From contig NZ_JADPKT010000094.1 in assembly GCF_023074075.1 (NCBI RefSeq), positions 124,001 through 188,000 on the forward strand: 64,000 bases of DNA. Reading direction: 5' to 3'. A program made the translations under genes and the position numbers. The stretch comes from Bradyrhizobium sp. 138. GTDB taxonomy: Bacteria > Pseudomonadota > Alphaproteobacteria > Rhizobiales > Xanthobacteraceae. The notes beneath the pieces were generated by a model that was not told the DNA's origin, did not search any database, and worked only from the letters and a program-made list of their open reading frames with translations. Positions 26,010 through 35,490 of this stretch are shown here, piece after piece (positions within the stretch are counted from its first letter, which is position 1; every line of letters starts with the position of its first letter).

Positions 26010-28082
26010 CTACTGTCCCTCCCCATCCCTCCACCCGATCTTCTCCTTCAAGAACCGGAAGCCGAGCACCTCGAAGCCGGCGCGCTCTTTGTTGTCCTTG
26101 CCGTAGCCGTGACCGCCGGCTGTCGGCTCGTAGAACCAGGCTTCATAGCCCATCGCCTGCAGCTTGGCCGCCAGCTTGCGCGCGTGGCCGGGATGGACGC
26201 GGTCGTCGCGGCGCGTCGTCGCGATCAGGATCGGCGGGTAGGGCTGGCTAGCCTTCACATTGTGATAGGCCGAGTAGGTCTTCAGCCATTCCCATTCATC
26301 GGGCTTGTCGGGGTCGCCATATTCGGCAATCCAGCTCGCGCCCGCCAGCAGCTTGGTGTAGCGGCGCATGTCGATCAGTGGGATGGTGCAGAACAGCGCG
26401 CCGAAGCGCTCGGGGTAGCGCACCAGCATGTTGGTGATAAGGATGCCGCCGTTCGATCCGCCCTGGGCCGCGATGCGCTTTGGCTGTGTCACGCCGCGCC
26501 GGACGAGATCGGCCGCAACCGCGGCGAAATCGTCATGCGAGAGCTTCTTGCCGGCGAGCCGGCCGGCATCGTGCCAGCGCGTGCCGAACTCGCCGCCGCC
26601 GCGCAAATTCGCCTGCACAATGGTGCCGCCGCGCTCCAGCCAGAGCTTGCCCAGCGAGGAATTGTAGTACGGCTTCACCGCAAGAGCGAAGCCGCCATAG
26701 GCGCTCATATAGACCGGCGCATCGCCGGTCTCGCCGGCCGGGCCGGTCTGGACATAGGGAATGCGCTCGCCATCGACCGAAACCGCTTCGTGCTGTGTCA
26801 CTTTGAGGCCGTCGGCGGTGAACGTCTTCGGCGCCTGCTTCAGCACGACGGGGCTTGCGACACCGCGTTCGAGCAGCAGCAGCGACGGTGGCGTGAGCGG
26901 GTCCTGCACATTGGCGAGCAAATCGCCATTGCTCTCGCTGGGATGGCGATCGAGCGACCAGACGTCGACGACGCCGATCTCAGGCAGGCCGGCAAGCGTT
27001 GCGCGGCTCCAGCCCGCGGCCGATGGCGTGCAGATCTCGAATCGCGGCCTGAGCTCGTCGAGGATCGAGAGCACCAGCTTGCCCGCCGCCCAGAACAGAC
27101 CTTGCAGCGCGCGCCGCGGCGCCGGCTCGAACAGGACGGTGAAATCGCGGCTGCCGCCAAGGAACGCCGAGAGCGAGATGCCGAGCACGGTGTCGGTGGC
27201 GTAGGTCCGTCCCTCGACCGTCCAGTCCTTGCGCAGCTTGATCGCGAACCAGTCGCCATGGGCCTGCATCCAGACATCGGTCGGCAGATCGAGCTTCGTC
27301 GTGCGACCGGCCGCGTCGCGCAGCCAGATGGCGGCATTGAAGAAGTCGATCTGGTCGACGATCCAGACCCGCGGCGTCGCACCGGTGTCGTCTGTGCTGC
27401 CATAGATCACCATGTGATCGGCCGTGGTCTCGCTGATCACCTGCGCCTGGTCGACAGGCTGACCGCGTCGCCACAGGCGAACCGTTCGTGCATAGCCCGA
27501 GCTCGTCGCCATGCCCTCGCCATGGGCGCTCGACAGCAGCAGCGTGTCCGCATCGATCCAGTCGACGCTGCCCTTGGCTTCCGGCAGCGTAAAGCCGTCG
27601 GCAACAAAACTCTTCGTGGCGAGGTCGAATTCCCGCAATGTCACGGCGTCGCTGCCGCCGCGCGACAGGCTCAGAATCGCGCGCATGCTTCCGGGCATCG
27701 TGGCAATGCCGCTGAGCAGCCAATCCTCGCCTTCGCTCGCTGCGAGCTTGTCGACATCCAGCATGGTCTCCCACGCAGGGCTCACTTTGCGAAACTCCGT
27801 CAGCGTCGTCCGCCGCCACAGGCCGCGCGGGTTGGCGGCATCCTTCCAGAGGTTATGCAGATCGGTGCCGCGCCGGCTGACATAGGGGATGTTGTCCGGG
27901 CGATCGTAGATCGCAGCTAGGATGTCGCGGTCGTGCTCGAAGGCTTTCCCGCCGAACGCTTGGAGCGTGATTTGATTCTGCCGCTCGACGAAATCGAGCG
28001 CTTGCGTGCCCTCGATCTCCTCCAGCCACAGAAAGGGATCGTCGTCGGGAGCGCTGAGCGTGGGCCTGTCGTCGACGGTCAT
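26010..28082 (-). CDS. Prolyl oligopeptidase family serine peptidase (S9)
   Basis: 690 residues, the normal length. An N-terminal beta-propeller region (to about 400) precedes the alpha/beta-hydrolase domain. The nucleophile is in QGGSNGGILIT, the acid in RRDDRVHPGHARK and the histidine in TAGGHGYG. No signal peptide, so it is cytoplasmic and probably cleaves after proline in short peptides. The ATG at 28082 has GGGAG eight bases upstream; the 84 residues upstream in the open frame are arginine-rich noise. It stands alone. Confidence 0.93.
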   Translation of the reverse strand: MTVDDRPTLSAPDDDPFLWLEEIEGTQALDFVERQNQITLQAFGGKAFEHDRDILAAIYDRPDNIPYVSRRGTDLHNLWKDAANPRGLWRRTTLTEFRKVSPAWETMLDVDKLAASEGEDWLLSGIATMPGSMRAILSLSRGGSDAVTLREFDLATKSFVADGFTLPEAKGSVDWIDADTLLLSSAHGEGMATSSGYARTVRLWRRGQPVDQAQVISETTADHMVIYGSTDDTGATPRVWIVDQIDFFNAAIWLRDAAGRTTKLDLPTDVWMQAHGDWFAIKLRKDWTVEGRTYATDTVLGISLSAFLGGSRDFTVLFEPAPRRALQGLFWAAGKLVLSILDELRPRFEICTPSAAGWSRATLAGLPEIGVVDVWSLDRHPSESNGDLLANVQDPLTPPSLLLLERGVASPVVLKQAPKTFTADGLKVTQHEAVSVDGERIPYVQTGPAGETGDAPVYMSAYGGFALAVKPYYNSSLGKLWLERGGTIVQANLRGGGEFGTRWHDAGRLAGKKLSHDDFAAVAADLVRRGVTQPKRIAAQGGSNGGILITNMLVRYPERFGALFCTIPLIDMRRYTKLLAGASWIAEYGDPDKPDEWEWLKTYSAYHNVKASQPYPPILIATTRRDDRVHPGHARKLAAKLQAMGYEAWFYEPTAGGHGYGKDNKERAGFEVLGFRFLKEKIGWRDGEGQ

Positions 28083-28291
28083 GAACGAAACTCCCAAAAA
28101 TCGTGCCGGATAGGATTTGATCGAGCGCAAGCCGTCAAGAGCGCGGCCGGCTATCATCCGCCCGATTGCGTCGGAGGCATGGCCTGCGCCCGTTTGCGCC
28201 GGTTGCCCGCCCACCTGCGTCCCTCCATAGTGCCCGGGAATCAACAAGGCCCTTGTGAGCCCCTTGAAAGCCCCTTGGGGCGGAAAAGCCG

Positions 28292-29539
28292 ATGCTTGAC
28301 GTGACTTCAGCCCATGAGATCGCCGACGACGCACGCGCGCGTGCCAATGTGGTGCGCCTTGCCGCCGCGCAGGCGCTGACCGGCGCCAACTCGGCGGTGA
28401 TCTTCGCCACCGGCGCGATCGTCGGGGCCACGCTTGCGCCCGACATATCGTTCGCGACCGTGCCGATCTCGATGTATGTGGTCGGGCTTGCTGCCGGCAC
28501 GCTGCCGACCGGCGCGATCTCGCGCCGCTTCGGCCGCCGTGTGGCCTTCGTCATCGGCACCGGCCTCGGCACGCTGACCGGCCTGCTCGGCTCGGTCGCG
28601 ATCCTGCAAGGCTCATTCGCGCTGTTCTGCATCGCGACCTTCCTCGGCGGCCTCTATGGCTCTGTGGCGCAGTCCTATCGCTTCGCCGCCGCCGACGGCG
28701 CCAGCGCGGCCTACCGGCCCAAGGCGGTGTCCTGGGTGATGGCGGGCGGCGTGTTCGCCGGCGTGCTCGGTCCACAGCTCGTGCAATGGACCATGGATGT
28801 CTGGCAGCCCTATCTGTTCGCCTTCAGCTTCCTGGTCCAAGCCGCGGTTGCCCTGGTCGCCATGGGCATCGTTGCCGGCGTCGATATGCCCAAGCCCGCG
28901 CCGGCCGATCTGCATGGTGGCCGTCCCTTGCTCGAAATCGTGGCGCAGCCGCGCTTCATCGCCGCGGCGCTGTGCGGCGTCATCTCCTACCCCATGATGA
29001 ATCTGGTGATGACCTCGGCGCCGCTCGCCATGAAGCTGTGCGGCCTGTCCGTGACCGATTCCAATTTCGGCATTCAATGGCACATCGTCGCCATGTACGG
29101 ACCGAGCTTCTTCACGGGTGCGCTGATCGCCCGCTTCGGTGCGCCGAAGATCGTGGCCGCAGGCCTGCTGCTGGAAGCGGGCGCCGCCGGCATCGGCCTC
29201 TCCGGGCTCACCGCGATGCATTTCTGGGCGACGCTGGTCGTGCTCGGTGTGGGCTGGAATTTCTCCTTCATCGGCGCCTCCGCGCTGGTGCTGGAGACGC
29301 ACCGGCCGCAGGAGCGTAACAAGGTTCAGGCCTTCAACGATTTCCTGGTGTTCGGCATGATGGCGATCGGCTCGTTCTCCTCGGGTCAGTTGCTCGCCAA
29401 TTACGGCTGGTCGGCGGTGAACCTGGTGGTGTTCCCGCCGGTGGTGCTCGGCCTTGCCGTGCTCTCGCTCGTCTCCTGGGCCCGCCGCCGCAAGGCGCGG
29501 CTGGATGCGGCCATGGGCGAGTTCCCGGACGCGGTCTGA
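28292..29539 (+). CDS. MFS transporter
   Basis: 415 residues, 12 predicted helices. The helix 2-3 loop motif is GAISRRFGRRVAFVIG, and GGLYGSVAQSYRFAAAD follows in helix 4-5. The C-terminal half includes VLETHRPQERNKVQAFNDFLVFG. The substrate is unknown. It is divergent from the peptidase gene, with 209 bp between them, and ends just before a RIME-like repeat. Confidence 0.9.
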   Translation: MLDVTSAHEIADDARARANVVRLAAAQALTGANSAVIFATGAIVGATLAPDISFATVPISMYVVGLAAGTLPTGAISRRFGRRVAFVIGTGLGTLTGLLGSVAILQGSFALFCIATFLGGLYGSVAQSYRFAAADGASAAYRPKAVSWVMAGGVFAGVLGPQLVQWTMDVWQPYLFAFSFLVQAAVALVAMGIVAGVDMPKPAPADLHGGRPLLEIVAQPRFIAAALCGVISYPMMNLVMTSAPLAMKLCGLSVTDSNFGIQWHIVAMYGPSFFTGALIARFGAPKIVAAGLLLEAGAAGIGLSGLTAMHFWATLVVLGVGWNFSFIGASALVLETHRPQERNKVQAFNDFLVFGMMAIGSFSSGQLLANYGWSAVNLVVFPPVVLGLAVLSLVSWARRRKARLDAAMGEFPDAV

Positions 29540-29540
29540 C

Positions 29541-29589
29541 CGCATGCTCCCGAAAAGTGCGAAGCGGTTTTCGGGAAAGATCATGCGCA
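29541..29589. repeat. Rhizobial intergenic palindromic repeat (RIME-like)
   Basis: Imperfect palindrome with perfect CCCGAAAA/TTTTCGGG inner arms and CGCATG/CATGCG ends. It is related to the copy at 444-492. It begins two bases after the MFS stop and could act as a 3' hairpin. Confidence 0.6.
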
Positions 29590-29732
29590 TAAGTGGCAGG
29601 AGGCTGTCAGCAACGTTGATGCTTCGATCGCTGTCGAAGTGATTTTCGGGAGCGGTATCGTTACATGATGCTCGTCATGGACAGACGAGCGTGCGGCAAG
29701 GCGCTCGCGGGGGATGCGAAGGAGAAGCGCAA

Positions 29733-30962
29733 ATGCTCGATAACCCTCGTCACATCGCTCCGCTCGACGAATCCTCCCTCCGCTACGAAGGCTGGCGCAT
29801 CGTCGCGGTCTGCTTCCTGCTTGCGACCTTCGGCTGGGGGCTCGGCTTCTACGGCCAGAGTGTCTATGTCGCCGAGCTCCAACGCGCGCATGGCTGGTCG
29901 GCCTCGCTGATCTCCTCCGGCACCACGTTCTTCTATCTGTTCGGTGCGCTGCTCGTCGTCTTCGTCGGCGAAGCTGTGCGGACATACGGTCCGCGCCTCA
30001 GCCTGATCGCCGGCACGCTGGCGATGGCGGCAGCTAGCGTCGCGATCGGCGCGGTGCGCGAGCCCTGGCAGCTTTATCTCGCCAATGCCGTGCTGGCCTT
30101 CGGCTGGGCCGGCACCAGCCTTGCCATGATCACCAACACGATCAGCCTGTGGTTCGACCACAAGCGCGGCATGGCGATCAGCCTTGCGCTGAACGGCGCC
30201 AGTTTCGGCGGCATCGTCGGCGTGCCGCTGCTGGTGACGCTGATCGGCCATATCGGCTTCGCCAGTGCGATGTACGCCGCTGCCGGCGCGATGCTGGTGC
30301 TGCTGCTGCCGGTGATCCTGCTTCTCGTCGGCCGTCCGCCGGATCATCACGGTTGGCACGCGGCGGCCAAGGCGAAGCCGCAATCATCAAGGGAGATTCA
30401 AACAGCTGCGCTGCGCGATGTCGGCTTCCTCACCGTGACGATCGCCTTTGCTCTGGTGCTGTTCGCGCAAGTCGGCTTCATCGTGCACCTGATCTCGTTC
30501 CTCGATCCCGTGATCGGCCGCGAGCGCGCCGCGGTTGCGGTCGCGGTGCTGACCGCGATGGCGGTGGTCGGCCGCGTGCTGTTCTCGTTGGTGATCGATC
30601 GCCTCAACCAGCGGCTCGCATCCGCGCTGTCGTTCCTCAGCCAGGCGGCGGCGCTCCTCGTCGTTATCAATCTGCACAACGACTATGTGCTGATCGCGGC
30701 CTGTGCGGTGTTCGGCTTCTCGGTCGGCAATCTCATCACGTTGCCGTCGCTGATCGTGCAGCAGGAATTCGATTCAGCCTCGTTCGGCGTGCTGATCAGT
30801 CTGAATACTGCGATCAACCAGGTGACGTATGCGTTTGGTCCCGGCGTCGTCGGGGCCTTGCGCGATTGGTCCGGTGGCTATGCCCTGCCGTTCTATCTCT
30901 GCATCGCGCTGGAGCTGGCGGCCGCGGCGCTGATCTTGGTGCGGGGCAGGCGCGTGGAATAA
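29733..30962 (+). CDS. MFS transporter (OFA/monocarboxylate-like)
   Basis: 409 residues, 12 predicted helices. GWGLGFYGQSVYVAELQRAHGW in helix 1, FGWAGTSLAMITNTISLWFDHKRG in helix 4-5 and NGASFGGIVGVPLL in helix 5 resemble the oxalate/formate and monocarboxylate branch. The ATG at 29733 has AAGGAG eight bases upstream; the longer frame to 29691 adds 14 non-family residues. It follows another MFS gene but is separated from it by a repeat. The substrate is unknown. Confidence 0.9.
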   Translation: MLDNPRHIAPLDESSLRYEGWRIVAVCFLLATFGWGLGFYGQSVYVAELQRAHGWSASLISSGTTFFYLFGALLVVFVGEAVRTYGPRLSLIAGTLAMAAASVAIGAVREPWQLYLANAVLAFGWAGTSLAMITNTISLWFDHKRGMAISLALNGASFGGIVGVPLLVTLIGHIGFASAMYAAAGAMLVLLLPVILLLVGRPPDHHGWHAAAKAKPQSSREIQTAALRDVGFLTVTIAFALVLFAQVGFIVHLISFLDPVIGRERAAVAVAVLTAMAVVGRVLFSLVIDRLNQRLASALSFLSQAAALLVVINLHNDYVLIAACAVFGFSVGNLITLPSLIVQQEFDSASFGVLISLNTAINQVTYAFGPGVVGALRDWSGGYALPFYLCIALELAAAALILVRGRRVE

Positions 30963-30970
30963 GAAGCGGT

Positions 30971-31426
30971 TCAACGTGCGCGGCGCTTGCTGGTCGTGCT
31001 CCGCACCGAGCGCGGCGCCGCGAGCTTCCGCTCGATTGCGCCGGATGCCGCTGCCCGCAGCAGGCGGCGGAAAGTCGGACACTCCATGTGGCTTGGCGCC
31101 GGACAGACGGCTGCGTGCCGCAACCCCTCGCGCATTGCCGTCAATCTGTGGATCGTTCCATCAAGTTCCTCCGCCTTGGCTGCCAGCTTGACTCGGTCGA
31201 TGCGCGGGCGCCCGTCAGGTGCGAACATCAGGGCAATCTCATCGAGCGAGAAGCCAGCCGCGCGTCCGAGCGCGATCAGCGCCAGCCGATCCAGCACCTC
31301 CGAATCGTACAACCTGCGCAGTCCGCGCCTGCCGATCGGGACGATCAGTCGCTTTTCCTCATAGAAGCGCAGTGCCGACGCCCGGACACCTGACCGCCGC
31401 GAGACTTCGGTGATGTCGATCTTCAT
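30971..31426 (-). CDS. MerR family transcriptional regulator
   Basis: 151 residues. The N-terminal winged helix-turn-helix is clear (ITEVSRRSGVRASALRFYEEKRLI), then LRRLYDSEVLDRLALIALGRAAGFSLDEIALMF and a dimerisation helix to about residue 105. Cysteines near 108 and 116 (CPAPSHMEC) could bind a metal or a thiol-reactive ligand, but the spacing is not that of CueR or ZntR. It is divergent from the methyltransferase gene and should control it through the dyad at 31433-31452, which also contains its own ribosome site. Confidence 0.92.
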   Translation of the reverse strand: MKIDITEVSRRSGVRASALRFYEEKRLIVPIGRRGLRRLYDSEVLDRLALIALGRAAGFSLDEIALMFAPDGRPRIDRVKLAAKAEELDGTIHRLTAMREGLRHAAVCPAPSHMECPTFRRLLRAAASGAIERKLAAPRSVRSTTSKRRAR

Positions 31427-31429
31427 CGC

Positions 31430-31460
31430 TTGACCTCAAGTTGACTTGAAGTGGCAGAAT
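31430..31460 (+). promoter_or_regulatory. MerR-type promoter and operator
   Basis: -35 TTGACC at 31430-31435 and -10-like CAGAAT at 31455-31460, separated by 19 bp as in MerR-activated promoters. An interrupted palindrome, ACCTCAAGT-TG-ACTTGAAGT (31433-31452, 8 of 9 arm bases paired), fills the spacer. It points toward the methyltransferase gene. On the other strand the same dyad contains GAGGT six bases before the regulator's ATG. Confidence 0.78.
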
Positions 31461-31502
31461 GCAGCTTCCATCGCGAAGAGGCAAGATGAAGGGAAGGCGG
31501 TC

Positions 31503-32375
31503 ATGGACATCGCGCGACAAGAGCACGAGCAGATGCGGCTTTGGAACGGCCCTGCCGGACGAGCCTGGGTGGAGGCGCAGGACATCCTGGGCGAGATGTT
31601 CAAGCAGTTTGAAGGGCCGCTTATTGAGGCCGTTCGCGCCGGATCGGCGCGTCGTGTACTCGACCTCGGATGCGGGACCGGCGGCCTGACGGTCGCCGCT
31701 GCGCGAAAACTTGGAGAAGGCGGCGGGGTCGTCGGCATAGACATCTCCGCCCCGATGATCGCGACGGCGTTGGCCCGCGGCACTTGCGAAGGTGCATCGG
31801 TCGGATTCATCTGCGCCGATGCGCAACGTCACGAATTCGAGGCCGCGAGCTTTGACACCGTCATTTCACGCCTCGGCGTCATGTTTTTCGATGACCCGGT
31901 TGCCGCGTTTGTGAATTTGCGACGCGCCGTCACAGAAGGCGCCGAGCTCCGCTTCATTGCATGGAGGAGCGCGGTCGAGAATCCCTTCATGACGACAGCC
32001 GAGCGGGCCGCCGCGCCGCTCCTGCCGGATCTTCCGGTGCGTCGTCCCGATGGGCCAGGACAGTTCGCCTTCGCCGATCGGGATCGAGTCAGAGCAATCC
32101 TTCAAAGCAGCGGCTGGATCGACATCGATATTCGAGCCATCGACATTCCGTGTAGCTTTCGCGCGAGCGACCTCCGCCGCTACATCACTTGGCTCGGGCC
32201 TGTCGGAACCATCCTGCAGAACGCCGACGAAGCGATGCGCGAAAGGGTCATCGACGCGGTGCGACCGGGCTTCGATGACTACGTGCAGGGAGCCCTGATC
32301 TGCTTCACGGCCGCATGCTGGGCAGTCAGTGCGAGGGCGCAGTCCGGTGACCCCGGCGAGGTGCCCAATGGGTGA
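31503..32375 (+). CDS. SAM-dependent methyltransferase (class I)
   Basis: 290 residues. Motif I is VLDLGCGTGGLTVAAA, followed by VVGIDISAPMI (acidic loop), ICADAQRHEF and FDTVISRLGVMFFDDP. The layout resembles UbiE/methyltransferase-11 proteins. The ATG at 31503 has GGGAAGGCGG upstream and follows the MerR-type promoter by 42 bp. The stop overlaps the DUF2938 gene. The methyl acceptor is unknown; control by MerR suggests a xenobiotic, metal or redox-linked substrate. Confidence 0.9.
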   Translation: MDIARQEHEQMRLWNGPAGRAWVEAQDILGEMFKQFEGPLIEAVRAGSARRVLDLGCGTGGLTVAAARKLGEGGGVVGIDISAPMIATALARGTCEGASVGFICADAQRHEFEAASFDTVISRLGVMFFDDPVAAFVNLRRAVTEGAELRFIAWRSAVENPFMTTAERAAAPLLPDLPVRRPDGPGQFAFADRDRVRAILQSSGWIDIDIRAIDIPCSFRASDLRRYITWLGPVGTILQNADEAMRERVIDAVRPGFDDYVQGALICFTAACWAVSARAQSGDPGEVPNG

Positions 32376-32865
32376 GGCGATGGCCTTCATCGCTGGCGCC
32401 GCGCTGATCGGATGTGGAGCGACTGCGGTGATCGATGTCTGGGGGATTGTCCGCGCACGGTTGTTCGGCGTTGCCATGCTGGATTATGGCCTGGTGGGCC
32501 GCTGGGTCGCTCATCTCGCGCGCGGACGCTTCTACCATTGCCGGATCGCGGCCTCAGACCCGGTGCGCGGCGAGCGCCTGATCGGTTGGACGGCTCATTA
32601 TCTGATCGGCGCTATCTTTGCTGTGATTCTGCTTGCCATTGGCGGGCCTGATTGGTTGCGTTCCCCAACGATCGGCATCGCATTGACCGTCGGAATCGGC
32701 AGCGCGGCTGCGCCCTTCCTGATCATGCAGCCTGGCATGGGCCTCGGCGTCGCGGCGAGTCGCTCGCCACGTCCGAATGCGGCCCGCCTCAACACGCTGC
32801 TGACGCACGCCCTATTCGGTCTTGGGCTGTACGCGGCCGGATACGTCGCGAGCCTCGTGCTCTGA
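32368..32865 (+). CDS. DUF2938 family membrane protein
   Basis: 165 residues with four or five predicted helices. The family signature is strong: DYGLVGRWVAHLARGRFYHCRIA near 40-62, ERLIGWTAHYLIGAIFA, and MQPGMGLGVAASRSPRPNAARL. The start overlaps the methyltransferase stop by eight bases and has GAGG before it, so the two are translationally coupled and under the same MerR-type promoter. Function is unknown. Confidence 0.88.
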   Translation: MGEAMAFIAGAALIGCGATAVIDVWGIVRARLFGVAMLDYGLVGRWVAHLARGRFYHCRIAASDPVRGERLIGWTAHYLIGAIFAVILLAIGGPDWLRSPTIGIALTVGIGSAAAPFLIMQPGMGLGVAASRSPRPNAARLNTLLTHALFGLGLYAAGYVASLVL

Positions 32866-32878
32866 CCGATGGTGTTGG

Positions 32879-33373
32879 CTATGCCTCCCGATCCCGCAGC
32901 AGCGCCTCCACATCCAACCGCTTCGTGAACATCGCGAGCTTCCCGTCCGGCCCGAACGGCCATTGCTCCCGCGGCTTGTCCCAGTACAGCTCCACGCCGT
33001 TCTCATCCGGATCGCGCAAGTAAAGCGCCTCGCTGACACCGTGGTCGCTGGCGCCGTCGAGCGCAATGCCGGCCGTGAGCACGCGGTGCAGCGCGTCCGC
33101 CAGCGCAGGCCGTGTCGGATAGAGGATCGCGGTGTGATAGAGCCCCGTCGTTCCTGGCGGCGGCGGCGAGCCGCCCTTGCTCTCCCAGGTGTTGAGCCCG
33201 ATGTGATGATGATAGCCGCCGGCCGAGATGAAGGCCGCACCCGAGCCCATCTTCTGCATCAGCTCGAAGCCGAGTACGCCGCAGTAAAAACCGAGCGCGC
33301 GATCGAGATCGGCGACCTTGAGGTGGACATGGCCGATCCTTGTGCCGGCGGCGACGGCTGGGCTTTGCGACAT
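32879..33373 (-). CDS. VOC family protein (glyoxalase / catechol 2,3-dioxygenase-like)
   Basis: 164 residues. The metal-ligand pattern of the vicinal-oxygen-chelate fold is present: RIGHVHLKVADLDRALGFY at the start, GLYHTAILYPTR in the second module and GVELYWDKP near the end. It could be an iron- or manganese-dependent dioxygenase or lyase. GGAG lies seven bases before the ATG at 33373. It is downstream of the carboxymuconolactone-decarboxylase-like gene on the same strand, which hints at ring-fission or ketone chemistry, but no full pathway is nearby. Confidence 0.9.
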   Translation of the reverse strand: MSQSPAVAAGTRIGHVHLKVADLDRALGFYCGVLGFELMQKMGSGAAFISAGGYHHHIGLNTWESKGGSPPPPGTTGLYHTAILYPTRPALADALHRVLTAGIALDGASDHGVSEALYLRDPDENGVELYWDKPREQWPFGPDGKLAMFTKRLDVEALLRDREA

Positions 33374-33457
33374 GTGGCTGCTCCGTTGATGAACTCCACA
33401 TAGGGCGAGCCTCGGGACAGTGCTATGGCCCATCCCGAAACCCAAGGTTTCCGGAAA

Positions 33458-34003
33458 CTAAGCCAGCTCCTGCACCTCGCCCTCGGGCAGCTCGAACTCA
33501 AAGGTGTTCAGCGTCATCGACACCAGCGTGTAATAGCCGCACAGCCCGATCACCTCGACGACGCCGCGCTCGCCGAGCACCTTCACCGCCTCATGATAGA
33601 GGCCCTTCTCGACGCCGTGGCCCTCATGCAGTGATTTTGCGAGATCGTAGATCATCTTGCCCTTGGGGTCATCGAACTCAGGCGTACGGCGGTCGCGGAT
33701 CGCGTCGATGATGTCAGGGGCCATGCCGCCGGCGAGCGCGAGGCGCTTATGCGCGTACCATTCGTAATGCGCGGTCCAGTGCCGCGCCGTCACCAGGATC
33801 GCGATTTCCGAAAGCTTCGCCGGGTAGATCGTGTCGAAGCGCAGCACCTCGCCGAGCCGCGTGGCGTGGCGCGCCATCTCCGGGCTGTTGAGCCAGGCCA
33901 TCATCGGCGCCGGCGGCTTGCCGCGTTTGCCGGCGATCGACTCGTCATAGGTCTGGCGTTGGCTCTCGTTCATTTCGCCAGGCGAAAGAAGCTTCAGGCG
34001 CAT
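33458..34003 (-). CDS. Carboxymuconolactone decarboxylase family protein
   Basis: 181 residues. The CMD/AhpD fold is indicated by YPAKLSEIAILVTARHWTAHYEWYAHKRLAL and by the C-terminal VIGLCGYYTLVSMTLNTFEF. The AhpD redox pair CxxC is absent (HWTAHYEWYAH in its place), so this is a decarboxylase-like and not a peroxidase-type member. GAGG lies eight bases before the ATG at 34003. The long open frame to 34489 is antisense to the acyl-CoA dehydrogenase gene. The substrate is unknown. Confidence 0.9.
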   Translation of the reverse strand: MRLKLLSPGEMNESQRQTYDESIAGKRGKPPAPMMAWLNSPEMARHATRLGEVLRFDTIYPAKLSEIAILVTARHWTAHYEWYAHKRLALAGGMAPDIIDAIRDRRTPEFDDPKGKMIYDLAKSLHEGHGVEKGLYHEAVKVLGERGVVEVIGLCGYYTLVSMTLNTFEFELPEGEVQELA

Positions 34004-34142
34004 GGTCGTTTCCTCTTTGTTTTCAAGCTCGCCATGGCGCCGACTATAGCCGATGCGCAGGCAACGGAAGTGGTTGAATTCCGCGGGGGCTTGGCCCAGA
34101 GTCGCGCCCAACAAGCCGATTTTTGAGTGATGGAAACGGACC

Positions 34143-35342
<1,200 letters not shown>

Positions 35343-35350
35343 GACTTTCG

Positions 35351-35451
35351 GTCGTTCCGGGGCGATGCGCAGCATCTAGCCCGGAACCTCGAGATTCTCA
35401 GGTGCGCAATTGCGCACCGTAGTTCGCGTCTTCGACGCGCCCCGGAATGAC
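35351..35451. repeat. 101-bp palindromic intergenic repeat, family A copy 2
   Basis: Same length and arms as the copy at 20187-20287, with a few substitutions in the outer arm and loop. It sits between the two acyl-CoA dehydrogenase genes and may form a hairpin in their shared transcript. Confidence 0.85.
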
Positions 35452-35490
35452 TCAACAAAAGCATCCCACCAGACGTTAGAGACTTTGCAC

